A DNA stretch of 64,000 bases, from NCBI RefSeq assembly GCF_051388915.1, contig NZ_JBPKBH010000029.1, positions 48,444-112,443 of the forward strand, written 5' to 3'. The stretch is from Yinghuangia sp051388915 (lineage in GTDB: Bacteria > Actinomycetota > Actinomycetes > Streptomycetales > Streptomycetaceae). The notes under the pieces are model-generated. The model worked only from the letters and a program-made list of their open reading frames with translations, made no database searches and was not told the DNA's origin. Below, one piece after another: positions 1 through 8,169 of the stretch. Position 1 is the stretch's first letter; every line of letters begins with the position of its first letter. The position numbers were made by a program, and so were the translations under genes.

Positions 1-532
1 CGGTGTGCGCGACGAACTTGATGCCGGTCTGCTCCTGCACCTCGACGACGACCTCGCACGGGTCCTCGTTGCACGAGCTCTCGCCGTCGGAGACGAGGAT
101 GAGGATCTTCTCGGAGGAGTCGTCGGGGAACTCGCTCGCGGCCTTGCGGATGGCATCCGGCGTGGGGGTACGTCCGCCGGTCTGGAGGGCCTCGACCTCG
201 TCCCGGAGCTGCCCCCGGTTGCCGGTGCCGGGCTCGACCAGCAGGTCGCCGCCGTCGCCGCACTCGCCGGAGAACTCGTGCAGGCCGACGCGGTCGGAGT
301 CGCCCAGCGAGCCGATGGTCGACCGCAGCGCGGCCTTGGCCTCGGTGAGCCGGGTCTCCTGGCCGTCGCCGGTCGCCTCGTTCATCGAGTCGGAGGTGTC
401 GACCACCAGGATGATCGTGCGTTTCGGGGCCGCCGTCGCGGCGGGTGCCGAGAACACCAGCAGGACGCCTGCGGCCGCGGCGACCAGGGTGGCCTTTTTC
501 CACCGGTCCGCTCGGCTGCTCGCTACCGCCAT
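1..532 (-). CDS. von Willebrand factor A domain protein, C-terminus beyond window
   Basis: The ATG at 532 opens a frame that runs off the left edge (177 codons visible). It begins with a basic stretch and a hydrophobic signal peptide ending in an AATAAP-like stretch, so the product is exported. A VWA domain follows at once: the metal-ion-dependent adhesion site DTSDSM (DxSxS) comes shortly after the signal, and the GGRTPTPDAI segment supplies the second metal-site threonine. Four cysteines are visible, CGDGG and CNEDPC, possibly forming disulfides. VWA domains bind protein ligands through a divalent metal; the ligand here cannot be told. Export and fold are seen in the sequence; any role is inference. 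Confidence 0.85.
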   Translation of the reverse strand, partial: MAVASSRADRWKKATLVAAAAGVLLVFSAPAATAAPKRTIILVVDTSDSMNEATGDGQETRLTEAKAALRSTIGSLGDSDRVGLHEFSGECGDGGDLLVEPGTGNRGQLRDEVEALQTGGRTPTPDAIRKAASEFPDDSSEKILILVSDGESSCNEDPCEVVVEVQEQTGIKFVAHT

Positions 533-878
533 GTGACCACGCCTCCGGAACGCACGCTCGTAGATGGCGCGGGCGACCCGCAGCGTCGACTCTCGGCGCC
601 CCCCGCCGTGCACAGCGAAACAAGTCTGTCGGGCCGAGCGGTACGAGGGGAGGGGAATTCCCTCGATCCGGGCACCCGGACGGGGGAATTCCGACGTCGG
701 GCCCGTCCAGATGCCCAGAAATATCTGCAAAGTTCATGATTCGCCGACGCGCCGTGCCCACACCCCGTGCACGCGTCCACACGCCGCGCTCCGCGCCGCA
801 CCCCGCCCCACGTCGCCGCACCGCCCGCGTCGGCGCACCCCCGCCACAACGCCGGAGGGGCCCGGCTTCCGCCGGGGC

Positions 879-971
879 NNNNNNNNNNNNNNNNNNNNNN
901 NNNNNNNNNNNNNNNNNNNNNNNNNNNNNNNNNNNNNNNNNNNNNNNNNNNNNNNNNNNNNNNNNNNNNNN
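879..971. other. Assembly gap (93 N) flanked by the same hairpin sequence
   Basis: Both edges carry the same CCCGGCTTCCGCCGGGGC motif, a perfect stem-loop. The gap therefore sits in repeated, hairpin-forming DNA that assemblers collapse. Reading frames running through the Ns are artefacts. Confidence 0.95.
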
Positions 972-989
972 CCCCGGCTTCCGCCGGGG
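972..989. terminator. Stem-loop downstream of terD
   Basis: CCCCGGC/GCCGGGG arms around TTCC, 22 bases past the terD stop. There is no U-tract, as is common in actinomycetes. Confidence 0.5.
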
Positions 990-1010
990 CCCTCCGAGCA
1001 CCACAGGTGC

Positions 1011-1592
1011 TCAGACGTTGACGCCGTAGTCCTTCGCGATGCCCGCGAGGCCCGAGGCGTAGCCCTGGCCCAGCGCGCGGAACTTCCACTCCTCGCCGTT
1101 GCGGTAGATCTCGCCGAACAGCATCGCCGTCTCGGTGGACGCGTCCTCCGAGAGGTCGTAGCGGGCCAGCTCGGTGTTGTCCGCGGCGTTCACGATGCGG
1201 ATGAAGGCGTTGCGGACCTGCCCGAACGACTGGCGGCGGGTCTCCGCGTCGTACACCGACACCGGGAAGACGATCTTGTCGATGTCCGGGGTCAGCGCGG
1301 CCAGGTTGACCTTGATCTGCTCGTCGTCGCCCTCGCCCTCGCCGGTCTTGTTGTCGCCGGTGTGCACGACGCTGCCGTCCGGGGTCGAGGCGTTGTTGAA
1401 GAACACGAAGTGCTGGTCGGACGCGACCTGGCCCGACGTGTTGACGACGATGGCGCTGGCGTCGAGGTCGAAGTCCTCGCCGGTGGTCGTGCGCAGGTCC
1501 CAGCCCAGGCCTACGACGACGGCGGTCAGCGTGCCGCCCGCGGCCTCCTTGGTGAGCGAGACGTTGCCACCCTTGCTGAGGCTCACAGCCAT
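1011..1592 (-). CDS. TerD family protein
   Basis: 193 aa, the normal length for TerD/TerE calcium-binding proteins associated with tellurite and general stress responses. It starts MAVSLSKGG, and the family motif around GLGWD, then DFDLDAS, is intact; the aspartates match the known Ca2+ sites. The ATG at 1592 has a GGAGGG ribosome site about 8 nt upstream. Streptomycetes usually carry several scattered copies of this gene, and here it stands alone, so tellurite resistance should not be assumed. Probably cytoplasmic. Confidence 0.93.
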   Translation of the reverse strand: MAVSLSKGGNVSLTKEAAGGTLTAVVVGLGWDLRTTTGEDFDLDASAIVVNTSGQVASDQHFVFFNNASTPDGSVVHTGDNKTGEGEGDDEQIKVNLAALTPDIDKIVFPVSVYDAETRRQSFGQVRNAFIRIVNAADNTELARYDLSEDASTETAMLFGEIYRNGEEWKFRALGQGYASGLAGIAKDYGVNV

Positions 1593-1786
1593 GGGGGAAT
1601 CCCTCCGAGGTTCTGGATCGTGACGGTCCGGTCGATTGTCCGGTTTTCCGCACCGAAGGTACCGACATCCACAGGACGCGGGGAGGGGTCCCGGAAGTTC
1701 CCGGGCTGCGTGTCGCACGTGACCTTGCCTACGCCCTCTTGACGGGGGGTCAGAAATCGCGTGTCATAGACGCAACGAAAAGCTAT

Positions 1787-1807
1787 ACGACTATTAGTCA
1801 TAGTCGT
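1787..1807. promoter_or_regulatory. Perfect inverted repeat upstream of flavin reductase
   Basis: ACGACTAT (1787-1794), 5-nt spacer TAGTC, ATAGTCGT (1800-1807). It is AT-rich compared with its surroundings and lies 38 nt before the flavin reductase start, in the divergent terD/reductase spacer. Operator by inference; no regulator gene adjoins it. Confidence 0.55.
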
Positions 1808-1844
1808 TTCCACAAGCTCTGCTTCCGTCAGCTCTGGGGCCGCC

Positions 1845-2330
1845 ATGTCCAGCGTCACGATCGACCCGGCGCGCATGCGCCACGCCATGGGGCACTTCGC
1901 GACCGGCGTCACGGTCATCACGGCCGTGCACGAGGGGGCGCCGGTGGGCATGGCCTGCCAGTCCTTCACCTCGCTGTCGCTGGAGCCCGCGTACATCTCG
2001 TTCGCGCCGGCGCTGACCTCCACCACCTGGCCACGCATCCGCGAGGCCGGATCCTTCGTCGTCAACGTGCTCGCCGAGGACCAGCAGGACGTCTGCCGCG
2101 CGATGGGCCGCAGCGGCGGCGACAAGTTCGCGGACGTCGCGTGGGACAAGGCCGGGAACGGCGCCCCGCGCCTCGCCGGAAGCATCGCCTGGGTCGAGGC
2201 GGACGTCGAACACATCCTGCCCGGCGGCGACCACGAGATCGTGATCGGCCGCGTCAACGCGCTCGAAGTACCGCGTGACGCCGCGCCGTTGCTGTTCTTC
2301 AAGGGGGCGTACGCGGCCCTCGCGGGCTGA
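1845..2330 (+). CDS. Flavin reductase family protein (short-chain, HpaC/HsaB-like)
   Basis: 161 aa, typical for NAD(P)H:flavin oxidoreductases that supply reduced FMN/FAD to two-component monooxygenases. It shows the N-terminal RHAMGHFATGVTVITA motif, GMACQSFTSLSLEP (flavin binding) and the C-terminal DHEIVIGRV segment. Start ATG 1845 is chosen because homologues begin just before DPARMRHAMG; no strong ribosome site precedes it. No monooxygenase partner lies next to it, and a perfect palindrome sits upstream. Family is firm; substrate and partner are unknown. Confidence 0.9.
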   Translation: MSSVTIDPARMRHAMGHFATGVTVITAVHEGAPVGMACQSFTSLSLEPAYISFAPALTSTTWPRIREAGSFVVNVLAEDQQDVCRAMGRSGGDKFADVAWDKAGNGAPRLAGSIAWVEADVEHILPGGDHEIVIGRVNALEVPRDAAPLLFFKGAYAALAG

Positions 2331-2478
2331 CGCCCCGGCGGACGTTCGGGAGCCATCCCGGCAACCGCCTTGCCGGACGGCCCACTTCGGGCCACCAGAT
2401 CCACCCGCGGCCGGGGGACGGCCGGACGCGGGGCCACGGCGGAACGCGGACACCCCTGTTTCCACGATCCGCCGAGTA

Positions 2479-2530
2479 CGCCGCAGGCCCGCCATGATCC
2501 TCGTACCGGGATCACGGCGGGCCTGCGGCG
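2479..2530. terminator. Bidirectional terminator between convergent genes
   Basis: 22-nt arms (2479-2500 and 2509-2530) with one mismatch and an 8-nt loop, between the flavin reductase and bicupin 3' ends. Nothing else is seen in the 320-bp spacer. Confidence 0.7.
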
Positions 2531-2653
2531 TTGCAGTGCCTCCGGCGTCCGACACCGGCCGACTGTCACGCGACGGCAGCCGCGCGCCGAGCGGCGCGCG
2601 GCCCAACTTCCTTCCTCGGAAGAACTACCTTTCTCAGACTCTTACTTGAGCCC

Positions 2654-3679
2654 TTACTTGCGGTCCGTGAAGCGGATGTCCAGGCTGCGCAGGTACGTCT
2701 GGAGTCCCGCGTCCTGGATCGGGATCAGGTGCGCCGGGGCGCCCGACTCGTTGTGGTGCGCATGCCACTTGCCCGGCGGCGTCACGAACGCCCCGCCCGG
2801 CTCCCAGTCCACACGCACCGGGTCGACGATCTCGCCGCGTGCGTCCAGTCGGTCGCCGAGCAGCGAGTAGCAGCCCGGCCGGCAGTCCAGGATCAGGTCC
2901 AGAGCCACCGACTGGTGCCGGTGCGGGCGTTGGATCTGCCCGACCGGCAGCAGCCCGAACATCGCCCACAGCACATGGGTCACCGTCAGCGTCTGGTCCT
3001 GCCCGGCGTTGTTGAGCAGGACGCTCACCCGGTTCTTGGCGTTGGCGCCCGGCGCGTTGGCGATGGCGTCCAACTCGGCGACCGCGCGCTCCCGCGAGAA
3101 CTTCGTCGGACGGAACTTCGGTCCGTCGGGCCGCACTCCGAGGTAGCGCAGCAGCGGCTCGTCGTGCACCCAGTACATGACGGTGTCCGCGTCGGCGTGG
3201 TGCACGACCTCGCCCACCGCGGGCAGCACGATGAAGTCGCCCTTCTCCCACCGGGCGACGCGGCCGCCGACCACCGACGTGCCGCGCCCGTACATCACGT
3301 AGTAGAGCTGCGAGGTCGCGTTGGCGGTGAGCGCCAGCCGGTCGCCGCGGTTGACTCGGACGAAGTTCGCGAGCAGCGCGGGGCTGGTCGCCGGGCCGCC
3401 CTCGACACGCAGCGGCTCGGCCAGGTCGAGGGGGATCGCCCGGGTCGGTCCGTCGGCGTGCAGCGCGGGCGGGAAGACCGCGGCCGGGACCTCGGTGGTG
3501 AAACCGGCGCCGATCGGGTTCGCGGCCTTGGTGTACTCCCAGTAGCGGGCATCCGCGGACCAGTCGTCGGCCAGCGCGTCCAGGCGCCCCTCGAAGCCGT
3601 GGGTCGCGACGTCGACCACCGGGGGTGCGGGCACCGTGGGGTCGAACAGCGTGTCATTCGTCAGATCGATCGACGTCAT
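2654..3679 (-). CDS. Bicupin protein, gentisate 1,2-dioxygenase-like
   Basis: 341 aa. Two cupin halves are recognisable: a first barrel around residues 105-175 (GDRLALTANATSQLYYVMYGRG, then HHADADTVMYWVHDEPLL) and a second around 230-325 with PHRHQSVALDLIL and PPGKWHAHHNESG. The His residues of the second barrel fit the mononuclear Fe(II) site of gentisate or salicylate ring-cleaving dioxygenases, whose length matches. The final TYLRSLDI segment also resembles that family. A non-aromatic substrate cannot be excluded. The gene stands alone, convergent with the flavin reductase. Confidence 0.65.
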   Translation of the reverse strand: MTSIDLTNDTLFDPTVPAPPVVDVATHGFEGRLDALADDWSADARYWEYTKAANPIGAGFTTEVPAAVFPPALHADGPTRAIPLDLAEPLRVEGGPATSPALLANFVRVNRGDRLALTANATSQLYYVMYGRGTSVVGGRVARWEKGDFIVLPAVGEVVHHADADTVMYWVHDEPLLRYLGVRPDGPKFRPTKFSRERAVAELDAIANAPGANAKNRVSVLLNNAGQDQTLTVTHVLWAMFGLLPVGQIQRPHRHQSVALDLILDCRPGCYSLLGDRLDARGEIVDPVRVDWEPGGAFVTPPGKWHAHHNESGAPAHLIPIQDAGLQTYLRSLDIRFTDRK

Positions 3680-3770
3680 GCGCCCGATGCTGCCATCAGA
3701 CGCGAGCGGGGGGTACGACGAGGATCACGCCCCGCCGTACCGCCCGCTCGCGGTTCGCCGCAACCACATA

Positions 3771-3881
3771 CGGCCGTCGCTACTCCCGACTGTCGCTACT
3801 CCCGGCCGTCAGTATCCCCGGCCTCAGTACTCCCGGCCGTCAGTACTCCCGGCCGTAAGTCCCTCCGGCCGTCAGTACTTC
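3771..3881. repeat. Seven-copy 16-bp tandem repeat overlapping a stop codon
   Basis: Imperfect copies of CGGCCGTCAGTACTCC start at 3771, 3787, 3803, 3819 (15 bp), 3834, 3850 and 3866. The last copy contains the stop codon (3872-3874) and final codons of the neighbouring secreted protein gene. Confidence 0.9.
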
Positions 3882-6871
3882 CGGTCCACGACCTTCCCGG
3901 TCCGCGCGTCCCAGACCATGTAGCCCTTCTGGAAGTTCTGCCGCCGCCCGTTCGGGACGCCGAACTCCTCGCTCGTCGGGAACCCGAGGTACGAGTTCTC
4001 CCACCCGAGTTGCGCGTACCGCGTCTGGATCGCGCCGTAGATCGCGTGTGCCCCGCTGCTCGGCGACCAGTAGACCATCCCGTACTGGAAGCCGTTGAAG
4101 CGGCCGAACAGCCTCGGGGTGGGGGTCTCGCTGGTGGTCGGGAAGCCGAGGCGGCCGTTGTCCCAGCCGTACTCGCCCCACTTCGTGTGGATGGCGCCCA
4201 TCACCAACTGGGCCCCGGTCCACGGCGACCAGACGATGGTGCCGCCCTCGAAGTCGTTGAAGCGGCCGCCCGGTCGGGCGGTGGGCAGTTCGTCGGTGCG
4301 CGGGAAGCCGAGGACGCCCAGGTCCCAGTTGAGTTGGGCGTACTTGTCCATGATCCCGCCGTAGACGGCCTGCGCGCCGGTCCAGCCGGACCACGTGATG
4401 GACCCGTTCTGGAAGGCGTTGTAGCGACCGCCGGCCTTCTGGGTGGGCAGTTCGCCGGTCATCGGGTAGCCCATCGGGCCGCGCTCCAGGCCGAGCAGCA
4501 GCCACTTCGAGTAGATGGCGCCGTACACCGCGTGGGCGCCGGTCCGCGGCGTCCAGTAAATGGCGCCGCCGTACTCGAAGTTGTTGTAGCGGCCGACGCC
4601 GTCCAGCGTGCTGAGTTCGTCGGTGGTCGGTGCGCCGAGGAACGCCGGGCCGCCGTTGGCCAGGTAGTTCGTCAGGATGCCGCCTTCGACGATGTGCGCG
4701 CCGGACCGCGGGGTCCAGTACATGCGCCCGTTCTGGAACTCCCGGGTGCGCAGCGCGCCGTCGCCGGTTTCGGTGCCGAGCGGCGCGCCGAGCTTGGCGG
4801 CGGCCGGCCTGTCCGTCGCGAGGCGCTTGTCGATCGGCGTCTCGTACGTGACGGTCAGCTCCACGTCGCGGTCGGGCATCGTCATGTCGTGCACGCGCGC
4901 GCCGCCGTCGCCCCACGACTTGAACGTCGCCACGCCGTCGATCGCGGTCTCCGCCGCCACCAGCGACAGCTTCGAGCCGACCGTGACCGGAACGGTCTGC
5001 GTGTCCCGCGAGTTGATGGTCACCGCGGCCGGAGTCGTGGACCGGACGGTGAGGTTCATCAGCTTCGGCCACGCCTTGTAGGAGCGCTGCGTCGTGACGC
5101 CCTTCGCGTCCGTCACGAACGCGGTGATCTGCATGTGCGTGTCGTCGCCGTGGTCCTCGAACGGCACGTTGTACTCGGGGCCGGTGTACGCCTTGCTCGG
5201 GTGCGAGTGGCAACCACCCCCGTAGCAGTGGAACATGACCGATTCCCAGCGCACCGACAGCTCCGACGGCGTTCCGTCGGGCCCGAGTTCGTCGGCGTCG
5301 GTGGCGCGGGCCTTGATGACCAGCGGCTCGTTCACCTTGAACTTGTGGTTGTCAGCTGGGACTTCGACCCACTCGATGACGGGCGCGTGGTTCGCCGGGA
5401 CGACCTTGAGGCTGTACGTACCGGCCTTGCCACCCGGGTCGGTGACGGTCAGCTTCGCCGTGTAGTCCCCGGCCTCCTCGTACGTGTGGCTCGGGGCGAC
5501 CCCGGTACCCTTCGCGCCGTCGCCGAAGTCCCAGGCGTACGTGAGCACGTCGCCGTCCAGGTCGGTGGACGCGGACGCGTCGAACTCCACGCGCAACTCG
5601 GCCGGGTTCACCGTGGTCGTGGCCTTGGCGACCGGCGCGCGGTTGCCGCCCTCGTACACCAGGCGCTTGACGACGTTCGCGCAGATGTCGACCATCACGA
5701 TGTCGCCGTTGGGCGCGGCCGCGAACTTCACGATGCAGTTGCCGCCGCCGTCCTGCATCGGGGTGGTCTCGCGGCTGAACACGGTCGGCACCGGCGCCGG
5801 CAGCAGCTTGCCCTGCGCGTCGCGCAGCTTCATGTTGCTGACGGTCTGGAGCGCGTAGTCCGAGAAGAAGTACGAGCCGCGGTACTGCTCGGGGTACGAG
5901 GTCCCGGTGTAGACGATGCCGCCGGTGACGCTCGCGTTCTTGTAGTTGTGGCTGTACGCGTGCAGCGGCTTCGTCGCCGTCACCCCGAAGCAGCCGGGCA
6001 GGTCGCGGTAGCCGCCCGTGGTGTCGTTGCCCTCCCAGCACGGCCAGCCGAGGTTGTCCCCGGCCTTGACCATGTTGATCTCTTCCCACCAGTTCCAGCC
6101 CACGTCGCCGACGATCGGCGCGCCGGTCACCGGGTCGAGGGTGAAGCGGAACGGGCTGCGGAAGCCCTTGGCGTAGACCTTGCTGCGCCACGAGTTCGGC
6201 GTGGCGGCCGCGTAGTACGGGTTGGCGGCGACGCCGGCGCCGTCCTTGGTGATGTGCAGGAGCTTGCCGTACGGGCTGTCCAGGTTCTGCGCGTCGAGCG
6301 CCAGCGGGTCGACGCGGATGAAGTCGGCGGAGTCGCCGATGCTGACCCACAGCGTGCCGTCGGGGGCCGCCTCGACCCCGCTTATGCCGTGCACCGCGGT
6401 GCGCGCTGGCGTCTCCAGCAGCACCTTCTCGGTGCCGAGGCCGACCGGCCGCGCCGCGGCACCCGACGAGAACTGCACGGTGAACCGGCCGAGCCGCATC
6501 ACGCCGGTGTCGGTCGTGCGGGCGACATACAGGAAGCCGGTGTTCGCGAAGTCGGGGTCCACGGCTATGCCGGTCAGCCCGAGGTCCTGGTCGTCGCGCA
6601 CCGGGAGGTCGCCGAGCGGGGTGGCCTCACCCGTCGGGGCGACATATGCGAGGTGTCCGGACTTTGCGGCAGATATATATCCGCCGTCCGGGGTGTACGC
6701 GATATCCGTCGGCAGCGACTGCTGGCCCGAGGGCATTTCCCGTATCGAGAACCCGGCCGGCAGTGTTTGCGCGGCCTCGCTCCTCTGGGCCATCGAATAG
6801 CCGAGTACGGACGCGGTGACGGCGAGGACGATCGCCAAAGCGGTGAGAAGGTGGCGTATTGATCTACGCAC
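3872..6871 (-). CDS. Secreted glucose/sorbosone dehydrogenase-like protein with PKD domain and LGFP repeats
   Basis: About 999 aa. Order: signal peptide with RRSIRH then a hydrophobic run (1-35); six-bladed GSDH propeller (about 36-405: PTDIAYTPDGG, GLTGIAVDPDF, GFRSPFRFTLDP, GWPCWEGND, SDYALQTV), the fold of PQQ-dependent aldose dehydrogenases; PKD domain (about 410-490, AWDFGDG); an Ig-like linker; then about six LGFP-type repeats (720-990: LGAPTTDELST, GYPMTGELPT, LGFPRTDELPT and so on), thought to bind the cell envelope. Probably a wall-attached sugar oxidoreductase or sugar-binding protein. Start: GTG 6871 gives the compact signal peptide but has no ribosome site nearby; GAGGAG lies about 7 nt before an in-frame ATT at 6895, so the true start is uncertain. 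Substrate not inferable. Confidence 0.85.
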   Translation of the reverse strand: MRRSIRHLLTALAIVLAVTASVLGYSMAQRSEAAQTLPAGFSIREMPSGQQSLPTDIAYTPDGGYISAAKSGHLAYVAPTGEATPLGDLPVRDDQDLGLTGIAVDPDFANTGFLYVARTTDTGVMRLGRFTVQFSSGAAARPVGLGTEKVLLETPARTAVHGISGVEAAPDGTLWVSIGDSADFIRVDPLALDAQNLDSPYGKLLHITKDGAGVAANPYYAAATPNSWRSKVYAKGFRSPFRFTLDPVTGAPIVGDVGWNWWEEINMVKAGDNLGWPCWEGNDTTGGYRDLPGCFGVTATKPLHAYSHNYKNASVTGGIVYTGTSYPEQYRGSYFFSDYALQTVSNMKLRDAQGKLLPAPVPTVFSRETTPMQDGGGNCIVKFAAAPNGDIVMVDICANVVKRLVYEGGNRAPVAKATTTVNPAELRVEFDASASTDLDGDVLTYAWDFGDGAKGTGVAPSHTYEEAGDYTAKLTVTDPGGKAGTYSLKVVPANHAPVIEWVEVPADNHKFKVNEPLVIKARATDADELGPDGTPSELSVRWESVMFHCYGGGCHSHPSKAYTGPEYNVPFEDHGDDTHMQITAFVTDAKGVTTQRSYKAWPKLMNLTVRSTTPAAVTINSRDTQTVPVTVGSKLSLVAAETAIDGVATFKSWGDGGARVHDMTMPDRDVELTVTYETPIDKRLATDRPAAAKLGAPLGTETGDGALRTREFQNGRMYWTPRSGAHIVEGGILTNYLANGGPAFLGAPTTDELSTLDGVGRYNNFEYGGAIYWTPRTGAHAVYGAIYSKWLLLGLERGPMGYPMTGELPTQKAGGRYNAFQNGSITWSGWTGAQAVYGGIMDKYAQLNWDLGVLGFPRTDELPTARPGGRFNDFEGGTIVWSPWTGAQLVMGAIHTKWGEYGWDNGRLGFPTTSETPTPRLFGRFNGFQYGMVYWSPSSGAHAIYGAIQTRYAQLGWENSYLGFPTSEEFGVPNGRRQNFQKGYMVWDARTGKVVDRKY

Positions 6872-7304
6872 GCGTGGGCGGCGGTGGTTGGTAATGGGAC
6901 TACTCCTCGTACCCGCGCAATGACAGCGTTGGGCGCACGACAGGGATGTGGGTCGGGAGACATTACACGCGACGCGCGCGGCCGGAAAAGCGGTGGTGCG
7001 GGAATTTCCCGTCACATTTTGGTGTCCGGAGGAATGCGGTCTTCCGTTACGCACCGCGCACCGAGGGCCGCGGTCGTGGCCACCGGGGGACGTAACGGAC
7101 CAAGTATCCGAACAACCGCAACTCGCCGAGTGGACAAAACCGCCGACACACGAACGGAGGCTCCCATAAAGTCTCGGTAGGGAAAACCATCCCGCGGAGC
7201 TTCGTTTCCCACTGTCGGCACCGCTCACACCGAGCAGACCCGTCAGGCCGATCAGGCCGCGCACACCCGGTCACATCCGATCACGCACAGCCGAGGAGTT
7301 CACG
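6872..7304. other. Divergent intergenic region
   Basis: 433 bp between the GSDH-like gene and the PIG-L gene. It must hold both promoters. No gene or strong repeat is seen. Confidence 0.5.
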
Positions 7305-8066
7305 ATGACCGACTTCGCACCCCCGCCGCCCTTTGCGCCGCTCGTCGAGGACTGGTCGACCGCGGTGGCGATCGTCGCGCACCCGGACGACATGGAATAC
7401 GGCGCCGCCGCGGCCGTCGCGCGCTGGACCGACCAGGGCAAGACCGTCGTGTACGTCATGGTCACCAGCGGCGAGGCCGGTATCGACGGCATGCACCCCG
7501 ACAAGGCCAAGCCGCTGCGCGAGGCCGAGCAGATCGCGTCCGCGCAAATCGTCGGCGTCGACGTGGTGGAATTCCTCGGCTATCCGGACGGCGTGCTGGA
7601 GTACGGGCTGCCGCTGCGCCGCGACGTCGCCCGGGTCGTCCGCCGGCACCGCCCGGACATCGTCATCACCGGCAACTGGCGGGAGACGTACGGCGGTACG
7701 GTGCCCAACCAGGCCGACCACATCGCCACCGGCCGGGCCGTGCTGGACGGCGTCCGCGACGCGGGCAACCGCTGGATCTTCCGCGAGCTGGCCGAGGCCG
7801 AGGGGCTTGAGCCGTGGAACGGCGTCCGGCAGATCTGGGCCGCCGGCTCCCCGGACGCGGCGCACGCCGTCGACACCACCGACACCTTCCAGCGCGGTGT
7901 GGCCTCGCTGGAGGCACACGCGGCCTACCTCGCCGGCCTCGGCGGCTCGGCCGGGAACATGGCCGACGCGTCCGAATGGCTCGAAGGCTTCGCCCGCGGC
8001 GCCGGCACCCGCCTCGGCACCCGCTACGCCGCGTCCTTCGAGGTCGTGCCGCTGAAGTTCGACTGA
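7305..8066 (+). CDS. PIG-L family deacetylase
   Basis: 253 aa. The zinc motif AHPDDMEYG (residues 25-33) and the later QADHIATGRA histidine define the GlcNAc-PI/mycothiol-type deacetylase fold, a Zn2+-dependent N-deacetylase. Start ATG 7305 follows AGGAG by 7 nt. The frame is complete and of normal length. It lies just upstream of, but is probably transcribed separately from, the acyl-CoA synthetase operon, which has its own promoter. Close relatives include mycothiol and glycopeptide deacetylases; which amide is cleaved here is unknown. Confidence 0.9.
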   Translation: MTDFAPPPPFAPLVEDWSTAVAIVAHPDDMEYGAAAAVARWTDQGKTVVYVMVTSGEAGIDGMHPDKAKPLREAEQIASAQIVGVDVVEFLGYPDGVLEYGLPLRRDVARVVRRHRPDIVITGNWRETYGGTVPNQADHIATGRAVLDGVRDAGNRWIFRELAEAEGLEPWNGVRQIWAAGSPDAAHAVDTTDTFQRGVASLEAHAAYLAGLGGSAGNMADASEWLEGFARGAGTRLGTRYAASFEVVPLKFD

Positions 8067-8133
8067 CCTTCGACTGACCTTCGACCAGCCCCGACCGGGT
8101 GGGGACGCCACGACTACGTGTTTTCCATAACCA

Positions 8134-8163
8134 TTGACGTCGTCAAGGAACCTTACCTATCGT
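8134..8163 (+). promoter_or_regulatory. Predicted leaderless promoter of the acyl-CoA synthetase operon
   Basis: TTGACG at 8134-8139 as -35 and TATCGT at 8158-8163 as -10 (18-nt spacer). The GTG start at 8170 comes exactly 6 nt after the -10, where transcription should begin. The -35 lies in a perfect palindrome, TTGACGTCGTCAA (8134-8146), a likely operator. Confidence 0.6.
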
Positions 8164-8169
8164 GCGGCC

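Larger units (their letters stand above)
533..1010. other. Intergenic region with assembly gap
   Basis: No convincing gene. It holds a GC-rich spacer and the N gap at 879-971. The upstream region of the VWA gene lies in 533-700. Confidence 0.6.

Noticed and set aside
445..1029. Frames reading through the first N gap
   Set aside because: They contain runs of undefined residues and no recognisable domain on either side.
2531..6862. Plus-strand open frame of about 1440 codons
   Set aside because: It runs antisense across the bicupin and GSDH-like genes. Its Arg/Val/Gly-heavy composition is the usual mirror of high-GC coding DNA, and no domain is visible.
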